DNA of 64,000 bases from Pseudonocardia hierapolitana (GCF_007994075.1 NZ_VIWU01000001.1:5518001-5582000), one strand, 5' to 3'; shown: positions 19,165 to 27,342, numbered from the stretch's first letter. Notes: a model not told the origin generated them from the sequence alone. Numbers and translations are program-made.

Positions 19165-19429
19165 CATAGAAGCTTCTGCGGCGTCGCTCCGCGATCGCTG
19201 CGCGACCCTTGACCTCCGAGCCTCTGCGGCCCCTCCGGGCAGCACTACGCGGGCAGGCCGGGGGCCTGCCCGGTGGGCGCGCGGCGCCGTCAGGAGGCGG
19301 TCTCGGGCGTGATCAAGGGCTGATGGCCGCGATCAAGGGCTGATGGTCGCTGTTGAAGATCAACCAATGCCGCGACGTTAAGGGTGAGACGATCAAGTCA
19401 AGGCTGTGGGGCGGCGTGTCGGGGAGATA

Positions 19430-19499
19430 GGTAACGGGACCTCTGGTAGGTCGGGGCAACCCATCACGATCTTCCCGGTCTACCTGAGGTCCCGTTGCC
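19430..19499 (+). promoter_or_regulatory. Hairpin sequestering the transposase ribosome site and TTG start
   Basis: A 17-bp stem with one mismatch joins 19433-19449 (AACGGGACCTC...) and 19480-19496 (...GAGGTCCCGTT), loop 30 nt. The right arm contains the Shine-Dalgarno-like TGAGG and the first two bases of the TTG start codon (19495-19497). If formed in mRNA it would block initiation, a known device of insertion sequences against read-through transcription. Copy 2 has the same structure. Confidence 0.6.
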
Positions 19500-21132
19500 T
19501 GCGCAGTCTGCCACGACCACGTTCACCCGCACCGTCACCGTGGCCGCGGGCGTGTTCGCCCCGGGTCATCTCGGTGAGTTGACCCCGTATCTGCCGTTCG
19601 AGCTGGTCGATGACGTGCTGGCGCAGACCGGGACGGTGCAGCGGCGGCTGCGGGTTCTGCCCTCGCGGGTCGGGGTGTATTTCGTGCTGGCGCTGGGGTT
19701 GTTCCCGCGGTTGGGCTACGCCCAGGTGTGGGCGAAGCTGACCGGCGGGCTGGCCGGATTGGCCGGGCTGGCGGTGGCGCGCCCGTCGGAGAAGGCGTTG
19801 CGGGATCTGCGGCGCCGGTTGGGCCCGGCCCCGGTGCAGGCCCTGTTCGAGGTGGTGGCCGGGCCGCTCGGGCAGCCACGCACCCCGGGGGTGTGTTTCG
19901 CCGGGCTCCGCACGGTCGCCTTCGACGGCTGCCACTCGTTGAAGGTCCCCGACACCGACCGCAACCGGTCCTGGCTGGGCCGGATCCTGCACAAGACCGG
20001 CTTTGCCGGCTACCCGACGCTGCGGCTGATGGGCCTGGTCGAGACCGGTACCCGCGGCCTGCTCGGCGCCGCGCTCGGCTCGGCCCGCCACCGCGGCGGC
20101 GGCGAGGTCGCCCTGGCCCGGCGCCTGCTCGGGCACCTGGGCCCGGGCATGCTGGTGCTGGCCGACCGGGCCTTCGACACCAACGCCTTCCTGCACGAGG
20201 CCGCCGCCACCGGGGCGCACCTGCTGGTCCGCACCAAAGCCACCCGCGTCCCGGGTGTGCTGGCGCATCTGTCCGACGGCTCCTACCTGACCCGCATCGG
20301 CAGGCGCCAGCGCGGACGCCAACTGCGGGTCATCGATGCCCACCTGAGGATGTCCGGTGCTGATGGCAGCCGGGTCGGTGACCGCTACCGGCTGATCACC
20401 ACCCTGACCGACCACCGCCGCTACCCCGCCGAGGCGCTGATCCGGCTCTACCACGAACGGTGGGAGATCGAATCCGCCTACCTGGCGCTGCGCCACACCC
20501 TGCTGGCCGGGCACGTCCTGCGCTCCGGTGACCGCCCCGGCCTGGAACAAGAAACCTGGGCCCTGCTCACGCTCTACCAACTCCTGCGCATGGCCATGGT
20601 CGAGGCCATCGAGACCCGCCCCGGCACCGACCCAGACCGGGCCTGCTTCACCACCGCCCTGGAAACCGCCCGCACCCAACTCACCGGAGCCCACGGCATC
20701 TGCGGACCAACCGGCCACATCGGCGAGATCGGCCAGGCCGTCCTGTCCACCCTGCTGCCCGACCGCCGCCCCCGCTACAGCGCCCGCACCGTCAAATGCG
20801 GGACCTCCCGCTACGCCTACCGCGACCCCACCGACCCCCGCCCCGACATCCCCACCGCGATCACCGCCATCGACATCACCATCCGGACCCCACCCCTGAC
20901 CGCCCCACCACCCACCAAACCGGCCCCACCACCCACCACCCGCACCCAAGTCATCGCCCTGATGAACACCGACCCCCACCGCGGCTGGACCGGACACGAA
21001 CTGGCCACCGCACTCGGACGCCCACCCCGCAACCTGCTCACCCAACTCGCCGAATGGACCCGCCACGGCTTCTTCACCCGGGTCGCCACCAGCACCTACG
21101 CCCTCAACACCCCGACCGACCAAGACCCTTGA
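19495..21132 (+). CDS. IS4-family-like DDE transposase (copy 1)
   Basis: 545-aa transposase. The N-terminal part (FAPGHLGELTPYLPFELVDDVLAQ...) matches the IS4 transposase N-terminal domain. The DDE catalytic domain follows: first Asp in VAFDGCHSLKVPD, second in LVLADRAFDTNAFL, and the Y-2-R-3-E region LYHERWEIESAYLALRHTLL carrying the Glu. A Thr/Pro-rich C-terminus (TAPPPTKPAPPPTTRTQ) leads to a winged-helix-like tail (HELATALGRPPRNLLTQLAEWTRHGFF). TTG start at 19495, chosen for TGAGG upstream and the family-like N-terminus. Identical in sequence to the copy at 40453-42090. Confidence 0.92.
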   Translation: MPAQSATTTFTRTVTVAAGVFAPGHLGELTPYLPFELVDDVLAQTGTVQRRLRVLPSRVGVYFVLALGLFPRLGYAQVWAKLTGGLAGLAGLAVARPSEKALRDLRRRLGPAPVQALFEVVAGPLGQPRTPGVCFAGLRTVAFDGCHSLKVPDTDRNRSWLGRILHKTGFAGYPTLRLMGLVETGTRGLLGAALGSARHRGGGEVALARRLLGHLGPGMLVLADRAFDTNAFLHEAAATGAHLLVRTKATRVPGVLAHLSDGSYLTRIGRRQRGRQLRVIDAHLRMSGADGSRVGDRYRLITTLTDHRRYPAEALIRLYHERWEIESAYLALRHTLLAGHVLRSGDRPGLEQETWALLTLYQLLRMAMVEAIETRPGTDPDRACFTTALETARTQLTGAHGICGPTGHIGEIGQAVLSTLLPDRRPRYSARTVKCGTSRYAYRDPTDPRPDIPTAITAIDITIRTPPLTAPPPTKPAPPPTTRTQVIALMNTDPHRGWTGHELATALGRPPRNLLTQLAEWTRHGFFTRVATSTYALNTPTDQDP

Positions 21133-21621
21133 CGATCAGCCCCCCGGCTTAACGTCGCGGCATTGGAAGATCAACTAGCCACCATTTCGCCTTGATCGCC
21201 GATCAGGCCCCGGTGTCCGGCTGTGGTTGGTCCTCATCGGGGGGAAGGTCGCCGATTCGGTGCGCTCACGGCGGGCCGGGCAGCCGTGGGTGCGCCAGAT
21301 CGCCGATCATCAGGGTGCGGGGGCCTCATGATCGGTGTTTCGGCGCGTTCACGGCCGGATTCCGCCGTGGGGGCGCCGACGCCTCGATCATTCCCGTGGG
21401 ACCGCCTTCGGTGGTGCCGCGCGCCCGAAGGGCAGGCCCGTGGCCTGCCCGTGTTGTGCTGCCCGGAGGGGTCGCAGAGGCTCGGAGGTCAAGGGTCGCG
21501 TAGCGATCGCGGAGCGACGCCGTAGGCGCCCTTGAGCTCTGAGGGGCGGCCCCGCACGATGCGCGGCGCCACCGAAGGCCCACGCCCCACGAGCGAGCAT
21601 CCCGTATCACTCGTTCGGAAC

Positions 21622-21649
21622 TTGACACGCGCGGGCCACGCGCAATACG
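21622..21649 (+). promoter_or_regulatory. Candidate promoter for sepIVA
   Basis: Perfect -35 TTGACA at 21622-21627, then 16 nt, then AATACG (21644-21649) as a weak -10. It lies just beyond foldback repeat A, so sepIVA still appears to have its own promoter after being separated from coaD. Confidence 0.45.
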
Positions 21650-21684
21650 CGGTTCGGGCGAAGGCCGGTGAGAGGATGCGCAGT

Positions 21685-22434
21685 GTGTACCGGGTCTTCG
21701 AATCGCTCGACGCGCTGGTCACGGTCGTCGAGGAGGCTCGGGGTGTCCCGATGACCTCCAACTGCGTCGTGCCGCGCGGTGAGGTGCTCGACCTGCTCGA
21801 CGACGTGCGCGAGGCGCTGCCGGGCGAGCTCGACGACGCACAGGACGTCCTGGATCGCCGCGACGAGATCGTCGACGACGCCACGCAGGAGGCCGAGCAG
21901 ACGCGCGGCACCGCCCAGGCGGAGGCCGAGCAGCTCGTGTCGGACGCGCGTGCGGAGGCGGAGCGGTTGGTCGCCGAGGCGCGGGCCGAGGCCGAGCAGA
22001 CGGTGGCCCGCGCCCGCCACGAGGCCGAGCGCGCGGTGGCCGAGGGGCGCCGCCAGTTCACCGAGCTGACCGACCGGGCCAAGGCGGAGGCCGACCGGAT
22101 CGCCCACGCCGGCCGGGCGGCGCACGACCGGTACATCGCAGACGGGCAGGCCGAGCAGGCGCGGCTGGTGTCGCAGACCGAGGTCGTCCGCGCGGCGCAC
22201 GCCGAGGCGGCCCGGGTCGTCGACTCCGCCGAGGTCGAGGCCGACCGGCTGCGCCAGGAGTGCGACGGCTACGTCGACGCGAAGCTCGCCGAGTTCGAGG
22301 ACGCCCTCGGCAAGGCGCTGCGCACGATCACTCGCGGCCGCAGCAACCTCTGGCGCGGCGCTCCGCAGAACGGCGCAGCCGGAGTTGGCCTGAACGGGCG
22401 CTCCTCCGGTACCGGCATGGATCTCATCGACTGA
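21685..22434 (+). CDS. sepIVA: SepIVA-like DivIVA-domain septation protein
   Basis: 249-aa coiled-coil protein. The N-terminus YRVFESLDALVTVVEEARG and the stretch VPRGEVLDLLDDVREALPGE, DDAQDVLDRRDEI match mycobacterial SepIVA, a regulator of septation and polar growth. Residues about 75-210 are a continuous coiled coil with EAE(Q/R) heptads (AEAEQLVSDARAEAERLVAE). The tail (RGRSNLWRGAPQNG) is low-complexity. GTG at 21685 is preferred over ATG at 21676 because homologues begin MYRVFE and GAGAGG sits 9 nt upstream. It normally follows coaD in actinobacteria; here two insertion sequences intervene, and the usual downstream DUF177-rpmF-rnc genes are replaced by an array of ParA-like genes. Confidence 0.85.
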   Translation: MYRVFESLDALVTVVEEARGVPMTSNCVVPRGEVLDLLDDVREALPGELDDAQDVLDRRDEIVDDATQEAEQTRGTAQAEAEQLVSDARAEAERLVAEARAEAEQTVARARHEAERAVAEGRRQFTELTDRAKAEADRIAHAGRAAHDRYIADGQAEQARLVSQTEVVRAAHAEAARVVDSAEVEADRLRQECDGYVDAKLAEFEDALGKALRTITRGRSNLWRGAPQNGAAGVGLNGRSSGTGMDLID

Positions 22435-22619
22435 GTCCCCGTCCGGTTTCTGATCGATCACCATCGGGGGACGTCGGCTACCGCGCGCGTTACGCTCACC
22501 CCGTGGTGCGCCGTCGGGTCGAACCAGACCCCTCGATCTGGTGGGAGCGGTACGGTCATCGGCTCGAACCGCAATCGCTGCGGCACACCGAGTGGGGACC
22601 CGAACATCCAGGGGGTGCA

Positions 22620-23585
22620 GTGAGTTCGACGGGGTCCGCGTCTCCGCTCGGTCCTTCGCAGGAGGACTCCGGCGGCAGCGCGACGGCGCTCGACGCCGAT
22701 GCGATCCTCCGGGCCCGGCCCGACGAGCCATCGATGGGGTGGCGCCGTGCGTTGCTGCGGGCCACCGGCGGTGTGATCAACCCGGGCCCGAGCGCGGCCG
22801 AGGTGCGCTGGCGTGGCCTGCTGCACCGGATCCGGCGGCCCCTGATCCAGTCGCACCGCATCGCGGTGAGCTCCATCAAGGGCGGGGTCGGCAAGACCAC
22901 GGTGTCCACCCTGCTCGGGCTCGTCATGGCCGAGAACCGGGGCGACCGCGTGATCGTGCTCGACGCCAACCCCGATGCCGGCACGCTCGCCGACCGGCTC
23001 ACCGGGGAGTCCTCGGTCACGGTGCGGGAGCTGCTGCGCGACCTCGACCGGATCCACTCCTGGACCGAGGTCTCGCGCTACACGAGCCTCGCCGGGCGGC
23101 TGCAGGTGCTGGCCTCCGAGCAGGACCCTGCCTCCAGCGACGCGTTCAGCCGCGAGGAGTACCAGCAGATCTGCGCGTTGCTGGACCGCTTCTTCAACAT
23201 CATCATCACCGACTCGGGCACCGGTCTCGTGCACTCGGCGATGGAGGGCACGCTCAAGCTCGCCGACAGCCTCATCGTGGTGGGCGCTCCCACCGTCGAC
23301 GGCGCGGGCCGGGCCAGCAAGACCCTCGACTGGCTGCTCGCCCACGGCCACTCCGCGCTCGCCACCGAGGCCGTCGTGGTGCTGTCGTGCGACCGCACGA
23401 GCGCCGAGGTCGACCAGGAGCGGATCCGCAAGCACTTCGCGGCCCGCAGCCGGGCGGTCGTGGAGATCCCGCACGATCCGCACCTGGCCACGGGCGGTCG
23501 CGTCGAGCTCGCCCACCTGCGCCCGGCCACCCGCGACGCGGCCTACGAGCTCGCCGCCCTGATGGCCGATCGTTTCACCACGTGA
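22620..23585 (+). CDS. MinD/ParA-like ATPase, paralogue 1
   Basis: 321-aa deviant-Walker ATPase. A disordered N-terminus of about 50 residues precedes a conserved basic segment (GWRRALLRATGGVINPG). The ATPase core has deviant Walker A SIKGGVGKTTVST, Walker A' DANPDAGTLADRL, and a Walker B region IIITDSGTGLVHSAMEGTL. These enzymes dimerise on ATP and position cargo on membranes or nucleoid; EspI/MinD-like forms occur beside type VII loci, but no EccC or WxG100 gene is here. GTG at 22620 is preferred because paralogues also begin V-S and GGGGG lies just upstream; a GTG at 22503, 6 nt after TACGCT, would give a longer leaderless form. Confidence 0.8.
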   Translation: MSSTGSASPLGPSQEDSGGSATALDADAILRARPDEPSMGWRRALLRATGGVINPGPSAAEVRWRGLLHRIRRPLIQSHRIAVSSIKGGVGKTTVSTLLGLVMAENRGDRVIVLDANPDAGTLADRLTGESSVTVRELLRDLDRIHSWTEVSRYTSLAGRLQVLASEQDPASSDAFSREEYQQICALLDRFFNIIITDSGTGLVHSAMEGTLKLADSLIVVGAPTVDGAGRASKTLDWLLAHGHSALATEAVVVLSCDRTSAEVDQERIRKHFAARSRAVVEIPHDPHLATGGRVELAHLRPATRDAAYELAALMADRFTT

Positions 23586-23658
23586 GCGAGCTCGCGAGCG
23601 AACCGGTCGACACAGCAGCGTCGCGAACGCGGCCGACGAGCGTCAGCGAGGAGGTTGC

Positions 23659-24621
23659 GTGAGCGAGACCGGCGAGATCCTCGAGGGCAGATCAAGCGAG
23701 CTCACCGAGGACGCGATCGTCCGCTTCCGCGGTGAGCGCCCCGAACACGGCTGGCGCGGCCTGCTGTACCGCCTCACCGGCGGTCTGGTGAACCCGGGCC
23801 TCGGTGCGCCCGAGCGGGCCCGCCGCGACCGGCTGCGGCGTATCCGCCGCCCGGTCCCGGGCACGCACCAGATCGCCGTGAGTTCGATCAAGGGTGGCGT
23901 CGGCAAGACCACGGTGTCGGCCTGCCTCGGGCTCGTGCTCGCGGAGCACCGCGGCGACCGGGTGATCGCACTGGACGCCAACCCGGACGCGGGCACGCTC
24001 GCCGACCGGCTCACCGGCGACACGTCGGTCACCGTGCGGCACATGCTGGAGAACCTCGAGTCGGCGTACTCGCTCGCCGACGTGGCCCGCTACACGAGCC
24101 TCGCCGGCCGGCTGCAGGTCCTCGCGTCCGAGCAGGACCCGGCGATGAGCGAAGCGTTCGACCGCGCGGGGTACGAGCGGGTGTGCTCCGTGCTCACCCG
24201 CTTCTACAACGTCATCATCACCGACTCCGGCACCGGCCTGGTGCACTCCGCGATGGAGGGCACGCTCGCGCTGGCCGACAGCCTCGTGGTGGTCGGTGCC
24301 CCCACCGTCGACGGCGCCAGCCGGGCCAGCAAGACCCTCGACTGGCTCGTGGCGCACGGCTACGAGGCTCAGGTCGCCCACGCCGTCGTCGTGCTCTCCT
24401 GCGACCGCACGAGCTCCGAGGTGGACCCCAAGCGCGTGCGCGGGCACTTCGAGGACCGCTGCCGCGGCGTCGTGGAGATCCCGCACGACCCGCACCTCGC
24501 CTCCGGCAGCCGGATCGAGCTCGAGCGGCTGCGGCCGGCCACCCACGACGCCTTTCTCGCCCTGGCGGCCCTGCTCGCCGACGGTTTCGGCGGCCGCCCG
24601 CCCACCCCACCGCCTGCCTGA
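23659..24621 (+). CDS. MinD/ParA-like ATPase, paralogue 2
   Basis: 320-aa paralogue of the preceding gene. About 30 N-terminal residues (VSETGEILEGRSSELTEDAI) are followed by the shared GWRGLLYRLTGGLVNPG motif and the ATPase core: SIKGGVGKTTVSA, DANPDAGTLADRLTGDTS, VIITDSGTGLVHSAMEGTL. The GTG at 23659 has a strong GAGGAGG site 4-5 nt upstream. It lies 73 bases after paralogue 1 on the same strand, so the two probably share a transcript. No ParB-like partner or parS-like repeat was seen nearby. Confidence 0.88.
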   Translation: MSETGEILEGRSSELTEDAIVRFRGERPEHGWRGLLYRLTGGLVNPGLGAPERARRDRLRRIRRPVPGTHQIAVSSIKGGVGKTTVSACLGLVLAEHRGDRVIALDANPDAGTLADRLTGDTSVTVRHMLENLESAYSLADVARYTSLAGRLQVLASEQDPAMSEAFDRAGYERVCSVLTRFYNVIITDSGTGLVHSAMEGTLALADSLVVVGAPTVDGASRASKTLDWLVAHGYEAQVAHAVVVLSCDRTSSEVDPKRVRGHFEDRCRGVVEIPHDPHLASGSRIELERLRPATHDAFLALAALLADGFGGRPPTPPPA

Positions 24622-24691
24622 TCAAGCGCGCTCGAGCGCGGGCGCGAAGGTCGGCTCGCATTGATCGAGCCGTCAGAGGGTCGAACGACAC

Positions 24692-24721
24692 GAGCCCCGC
24701 CGCACCAGGTGCAGCGGGGCT
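24692..24721. terminator. Hairpin between convergent ATPase 2 and the 796-aa gene
   Basis: Perfect 9-bp GC stem GAGCCCCGC (24692-24700) / GCGGGGCTC (24713-24721), 12-nt loop, in the short gap between two convergent stops. Probably a bidirectional terminator. Confidence 0.6.
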
Positions 24722-24739
24722 CGCGCGTCGCCGGGAAGG

Positions 24740-27130
24740 TCAGTCGTCGTCCCCGCCGCCGGAGTCGCCGTCGTCAGAGCCCGAGTCGCCGTCGTCCGAC
24801 CCCTTGTCGGACTTGCCGCCGTCGTCGTCCCCGCCGTCGTCGGAGTCGCCCTTGTCGGAGTCGCCCTTGTCGGAGTCGCCCTTGTCGGAGTCGCCCTTGT
24901 CGGAGTCGCCCTTGTCGTCGTCCGAGTCGCCCCGGTCGGAGTCGCCCCGGTCGCCCCTGTCGTCGTCCTTGTCGCCGCGGTCCTCGTCGCGGTCGCCCTT
25001 GTCGTCGTCCTTGTCGCCGCGCTCCTCGCGGTCGTCGCGGTCGTCGCGGTCGTCGCGGTCCTTGTCGCGGTTGCGTTCGCGTTCGGCCTTGCCGCTGGGC
25101 TTCTTGCGGTCGTTGTCGTCGTCGGCGCGCTCTTCGGAGCCGCGGTCGTCGCGGTCCTTGTCGCGGTTGCGCTCGCGTTCGGCCTTGCCGCTGGGCTTCT
25201 TGCGGTCGTTGTCCTCGTCGGCGCGCTCTTCGGAGTCGTCCTTGTCGCGGTCGTCGCGGTCGTCGTCCCGATCGTCGCCGCCGAGAATTCCGTCGGTGAT
25301 GCCACGGAGTCCGCCGCGGTCGTCGTCGTCGTCATCGTCGTCGCGCTCGCGCCGGCTGCTGCGGTCGTCGTCATCGCCGCGGTCGTCGTCGCGGTCGTCG
25401 CGGTCGGACAACCAGCTCGAACGGTCGTCGTCGTTGTCGTCGTCGCGGTCGCCACGGTCGGACAACCAGCCCGAGCGGTCGTCGCGGTCGTCGTCGCCCC
25501 GGTCGTCGCGGTCGTCGTTGCGGCCACGGCTCTCGCCGCGGTCGTCGTCCTTGTCGTCGTCCCGGTCGGCGCCGCCGAGCAGCCCGCCGGTCACACCGCG
25601 CACGACGCTGCCGAGCCCGCCGCCGTTGTCGCCGCGGTCGTCGTTGCCGGCGCTGTCGTCGGCGTTGCCGTTGGTGCTGCCGTTGGTGCCGTCGGCGCTG
25701 CCGTCGTTGTCGCGGGTCTCGCGCTTGTTCGCGCTCTCGTCGCGGTTGGTGGTGTCACCCTGGCCGAGCGCACTGCCCAGCGCGCTGGCGACGGACTGGA
25801 CGGGGCCGTCGGGCTTGTCGCCGCCGTTCGCCTCGTCCGAGCCGCTGTCGGAGCCCGGGTTGCCGCCACCGTCGGCGAGGATGTCCGGGGTGTTCGGCCG
25901 CTCCGGGTCGGGCGGTGCGGTGGTGCCGACGTCGCCGCGCTCCTCGTCGTCGTCCTCACGGCGCTGGGTGGCGGCGGGATCCTGGTCGTCGGCGGCCTTG
26001 TGCTCCTGGTCGTCGTCCTTCTCGGCCGGGTCGGGGCGGCCCTCGGCGACGGCCTTGACCCGCTCGACGATGGGGGTCGTCTCGTCCTTCTCGGCCGGCA
26101 GGGGGGCGCTGAGCGCCTGCTCCACGCCGTTGCGCAGGTCGGTGAGCGCCTGGGCGGCGTGGTCACGCTGCTGGCGGCGGATGTCGCGCTGGGACTCGAG
26201 CTGCCGCAGCGCCTCCTGGTAGTCCGGGGAGGCGGCGGTGGTGGTGCTCTCGTTGAGCGTGCGCTCGACGGCATCGAGCTGGGCCTGCGCCGAGGTCAGC
26301 TCCGAGGTGCGTTCGGGCAACGCCTTGAACGCCTCGAGCTGGGACATCAGGGTGGCGCGCTGCTGCTCGAGCAGCGCCTTGCGCTCCTTGAGCGCCTGTA
26401 CTGCCGCGGGTTCCTGCGCGCGGCGCTGGGCGGGAAGGGCGAGCCAGGTCGCCTCGGCCTGGGCTACGGCGTCGAGCTGGCTGCTCAGCGACGCGAGCAC
26501 GACCTCCGCCTTGTCGACCCACACGTCAGCGTCCATCGACGGCTGGTTCGCGGCCTGCGGGGGCAGCGGGGTGGGCGTGGTGGGGATGATGCCCTCGTTG
26601 ACGAAGTAGCTGGCACCACCCGCCACGAGGCTCGCGATGGCCACGCTCGCGATGGCGCGTCGCCGCATCTGGGTGACGGCGTTCTTGCGGTCGGCGGCGG
26701 TGCGGGCCGGCTTCTGCTTCTTGACGCGCTGGGACGTGATGGTGCGGACGGTGCGCGTGGACGACGCGGCCGGCAGCGTGGGGGGAGCCACCGTCCACGC
26801 CGCGGCCGGGCTCCACTCGCGCTCTGGCACCGGAGCCGGCTCGGGCTCCTCCTGACGGGGCAGGCCGAGCGGGGAGGGCAGCTCGGTGGTGGGCTGCTCG
26901 CTGAGCGGCTGCTCGGACGGCTGGTCCTTCGGTGCTTGCACGATCGGCTGCGTGACGTCCGCCGCCGCGGGTTGCGGCGCGGTTGCGTCGATTCGAGCGG
27001 CATGGCGCATCTTGCGTGCGGCCGCGCGGTGAGCAGGCGAGCAGTACAGGCGCCGTGGCCCCCCGTCCTCCGGCTGCTCGACGATCTCATCGCATCCGGG
27101 CAGGGCACACTGCTGTGGCCCGTCGGTCAT
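24740..27130 (-). CDS. Zinc-knuckle, membrane, coiled-coil protein with long charged repeat tail
   Basis: 796 aa, function unknown. Domains in order: C8-x4-C13-x16-C30-x3-H34, a probable zinc knuckle; Pro/Gln/Glu-rich linker to about 130; basic stretch RVKKQKPARTAADRKN; one membrane segment at about 159-180 (AIASVAIASLVAGGASYFV); a coiled coil at about 200-340; then about 450 residues dominated by Asp, Arg, Lys, Ser and Gly. The tail includes two near-identical 28-residue blocks containing RKKPSGKAERERNRDKDRDD and five GDSDK units. Topology predicts a cytosolic zinc domain and an exported, disordered polyelectrolyte tail. ATG at 27130 follows GGGGGGA. It lies head-on between ATPase paralogues 2 and 3, suggesting a role with them (inference). 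Confidence 0.75.
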   Translation of the reverse strand: MTDGPQQCALPGCDEIVEQPEDGGPRRLYCSPAHRAAARKMRHAARIDATAPQPAAADVTQPIVQAPKDQPSEQPLSEQPTTELPSPLGLPRQEEPEPAPVPEREWSPAAAWTVAPPTLPAASSTRTVRTITSQRVKKQKPARTAADRKNAVTQMRRRAIASVAIASLVAGGASYFVNEGIIPTTPTPLPPQAANQPSMDADVWVDKAEVVLASLSSQLDAVAQAEATWLALPAQRRAQEPAAVQALKERKALLEQQRATLMSQLEAFKALPERTSELTSAQAQLDAVERTLNESTTTAASPDYQEALRQLESQRDIRRQQRDHAAQALTDLRNGVEQALSAPLPAEKDETTPIVERVKAVAEGRPDPAEKDDDQEHKAADDQDPAATQRREDDDEERGDVGTTAPPDPERPNTPDILADGGGNPGSDSGSDEANGGDKPDGPVQSVASALGSALGQGDTTNRDESANKRETRDNDGSADGTNGSTNGNADDSAGNDDRGDNGGGLGSVVRGVTGGLLGGADRDDDKDDDRGESRGRNDDRDDRGDDDRDDRSGWLSDRGDRDDDNDDDRSSWLSDRDDRDDDRGDDDDRSSRRERDDDDDDDDRGGLRGITDGILGGDDRDDDRDDRDKDDSEERADEDNDRKKPSGKAERERNRDKDRDDRGSEERADDDNDRKKPSGKAERERNRDKDRDDRDDRDDREERGDKDDDKGDRDEDRGDKDDDRGDRGDSDRGDSDDDKGDSDKGDSDKGDSDKGDSDKGDSDDGGDDDGGKSDKGSDDGDSGSDDGDSGGGDDD
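24841..24915. repeat. 15-bp coding tandem repeat, 5 copies
   Basis: CGGAGTCGCCCTTGT repeated without change at 24841, 24856, 24871, 24886 and 24901. On the minus strand it encodes GDSDK units in the tail of the 796-aa protein. Perfect copies suggest recent slippage, so copy number may vary between strains. Confidence 0.9.
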
Positions 27131-27310
27131 GTCGTCCCCCCAAGGACAGCTCAGCGCTGCCGTGAATCACGGCGAGCCTTCACCCGATCGTGGGGCAGCG
27201 TACTGCCAATCGGGTGTCGACACGATGTCGAGTCGACCTTGATCCGATGAAGTCGCTCAGCGTGATCAACCGACTTCGGTCGATCACGCCGAGCCACGTT
27301 TGTCGTTCGA

Positions 27311-27321
27311 TTGTTGTACGA
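27311..27321. promoter_or_regulatory. FadR-type GntR operator candidate
   Basis: TTGTTGTACGA fits the FadR-subfamily half-site pattern TnGTnnnACnA exactly. It lies 22 bases upstream of the GntR gene start in an unusually AT-rich stretch, so autoregulation is likely; it could also govern the divergent 796-aa gene. Confidence 0.55.
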
Positions 27322-27342
27322 TCCTTCAAAAGGCACAACCCC

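Larger units (their letters stand above)
17875..19174 (+). mobile_element. IS110-family insertion sequence, 1300 bp, core CT
   Basis: The ends are deduced by comparison with the unoccupied arm of foldback copy B. There, the sequence reading ...AAGGGCGCCT/TCGGCGTCGCTCC is continuous; here it is split, ...AAGGGCGC-CT | element | CT-TCTGCGGCGTCG, with CT at 17873-17874 and 19173-19174. The element has a 258-nt non-coding left end, one transposase gene and only 10 nt after the stop, the layout of the IS110 subgroup with its bridge RNA in the left end. No terminal inverted repeats are expected or seen. The unoccupied sites differ from this one by a 2-nt indel (TCTGCGG versus TCGG), so the core assignment is an inference. 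Confidence 0.8.
19382..21148 (+). mobile_element. DDE (IS4-like) insertion sequence copy 1, 1767 bp
   Basis: Bounded by TTAA at 19378-19381 and 21149-21152, which is either a 4-bp target duplication or part of the ends. Imperfect terminal inverted repeats: left GGGTGAGACGATCAAGTCA, right (complement) GCCGGGGGGCTGATCGTCA. It sits exactly at the centre of the 32-bp palindrome of foldback A. Copy 2 (40437-42203) has the same length, an identical transposase and opposite orientation, so at least one insertion is recent. Confidence 0.85.
17848..21570. repeat. Foldback repeat copy A (interrupted by two insertion sequences)
   Basis: A non-coding element with inverted arms around a perfect 32-bp palindrome. 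The left arm is split: its outer piece (17848-17874, ...GTCAAGGGCGCCT) is separated by the IS110 element from the rest (19175-19363). The palindrome halves are 19364-19381 and 21149-21166. The right arm runs from 21167 to about 21570. The outer part of the left arm (GGCGTCGCTCCGCGATCGCT, GACCCTTGACCTCCGAGCCT, GGGCAGGCC...GGCCTGCCC) reappears reverse-complemented in the right arm at about 21385-21545. The right arm is about 90% like that of copy B; the left arm is more diverged. The left arm also has a 20-bp direct repeat GATCAAGGGCTGATGGCCGC. No gene is seen in the arms. Confidence 0.75.

Noticed and set aside
19480..21123. 547-codon frame antisense to the IS transposase, also present in copy 2
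   Set aside because: Gly/Gln-rich shadow whose preservation only reflects identity of the two IS copies.
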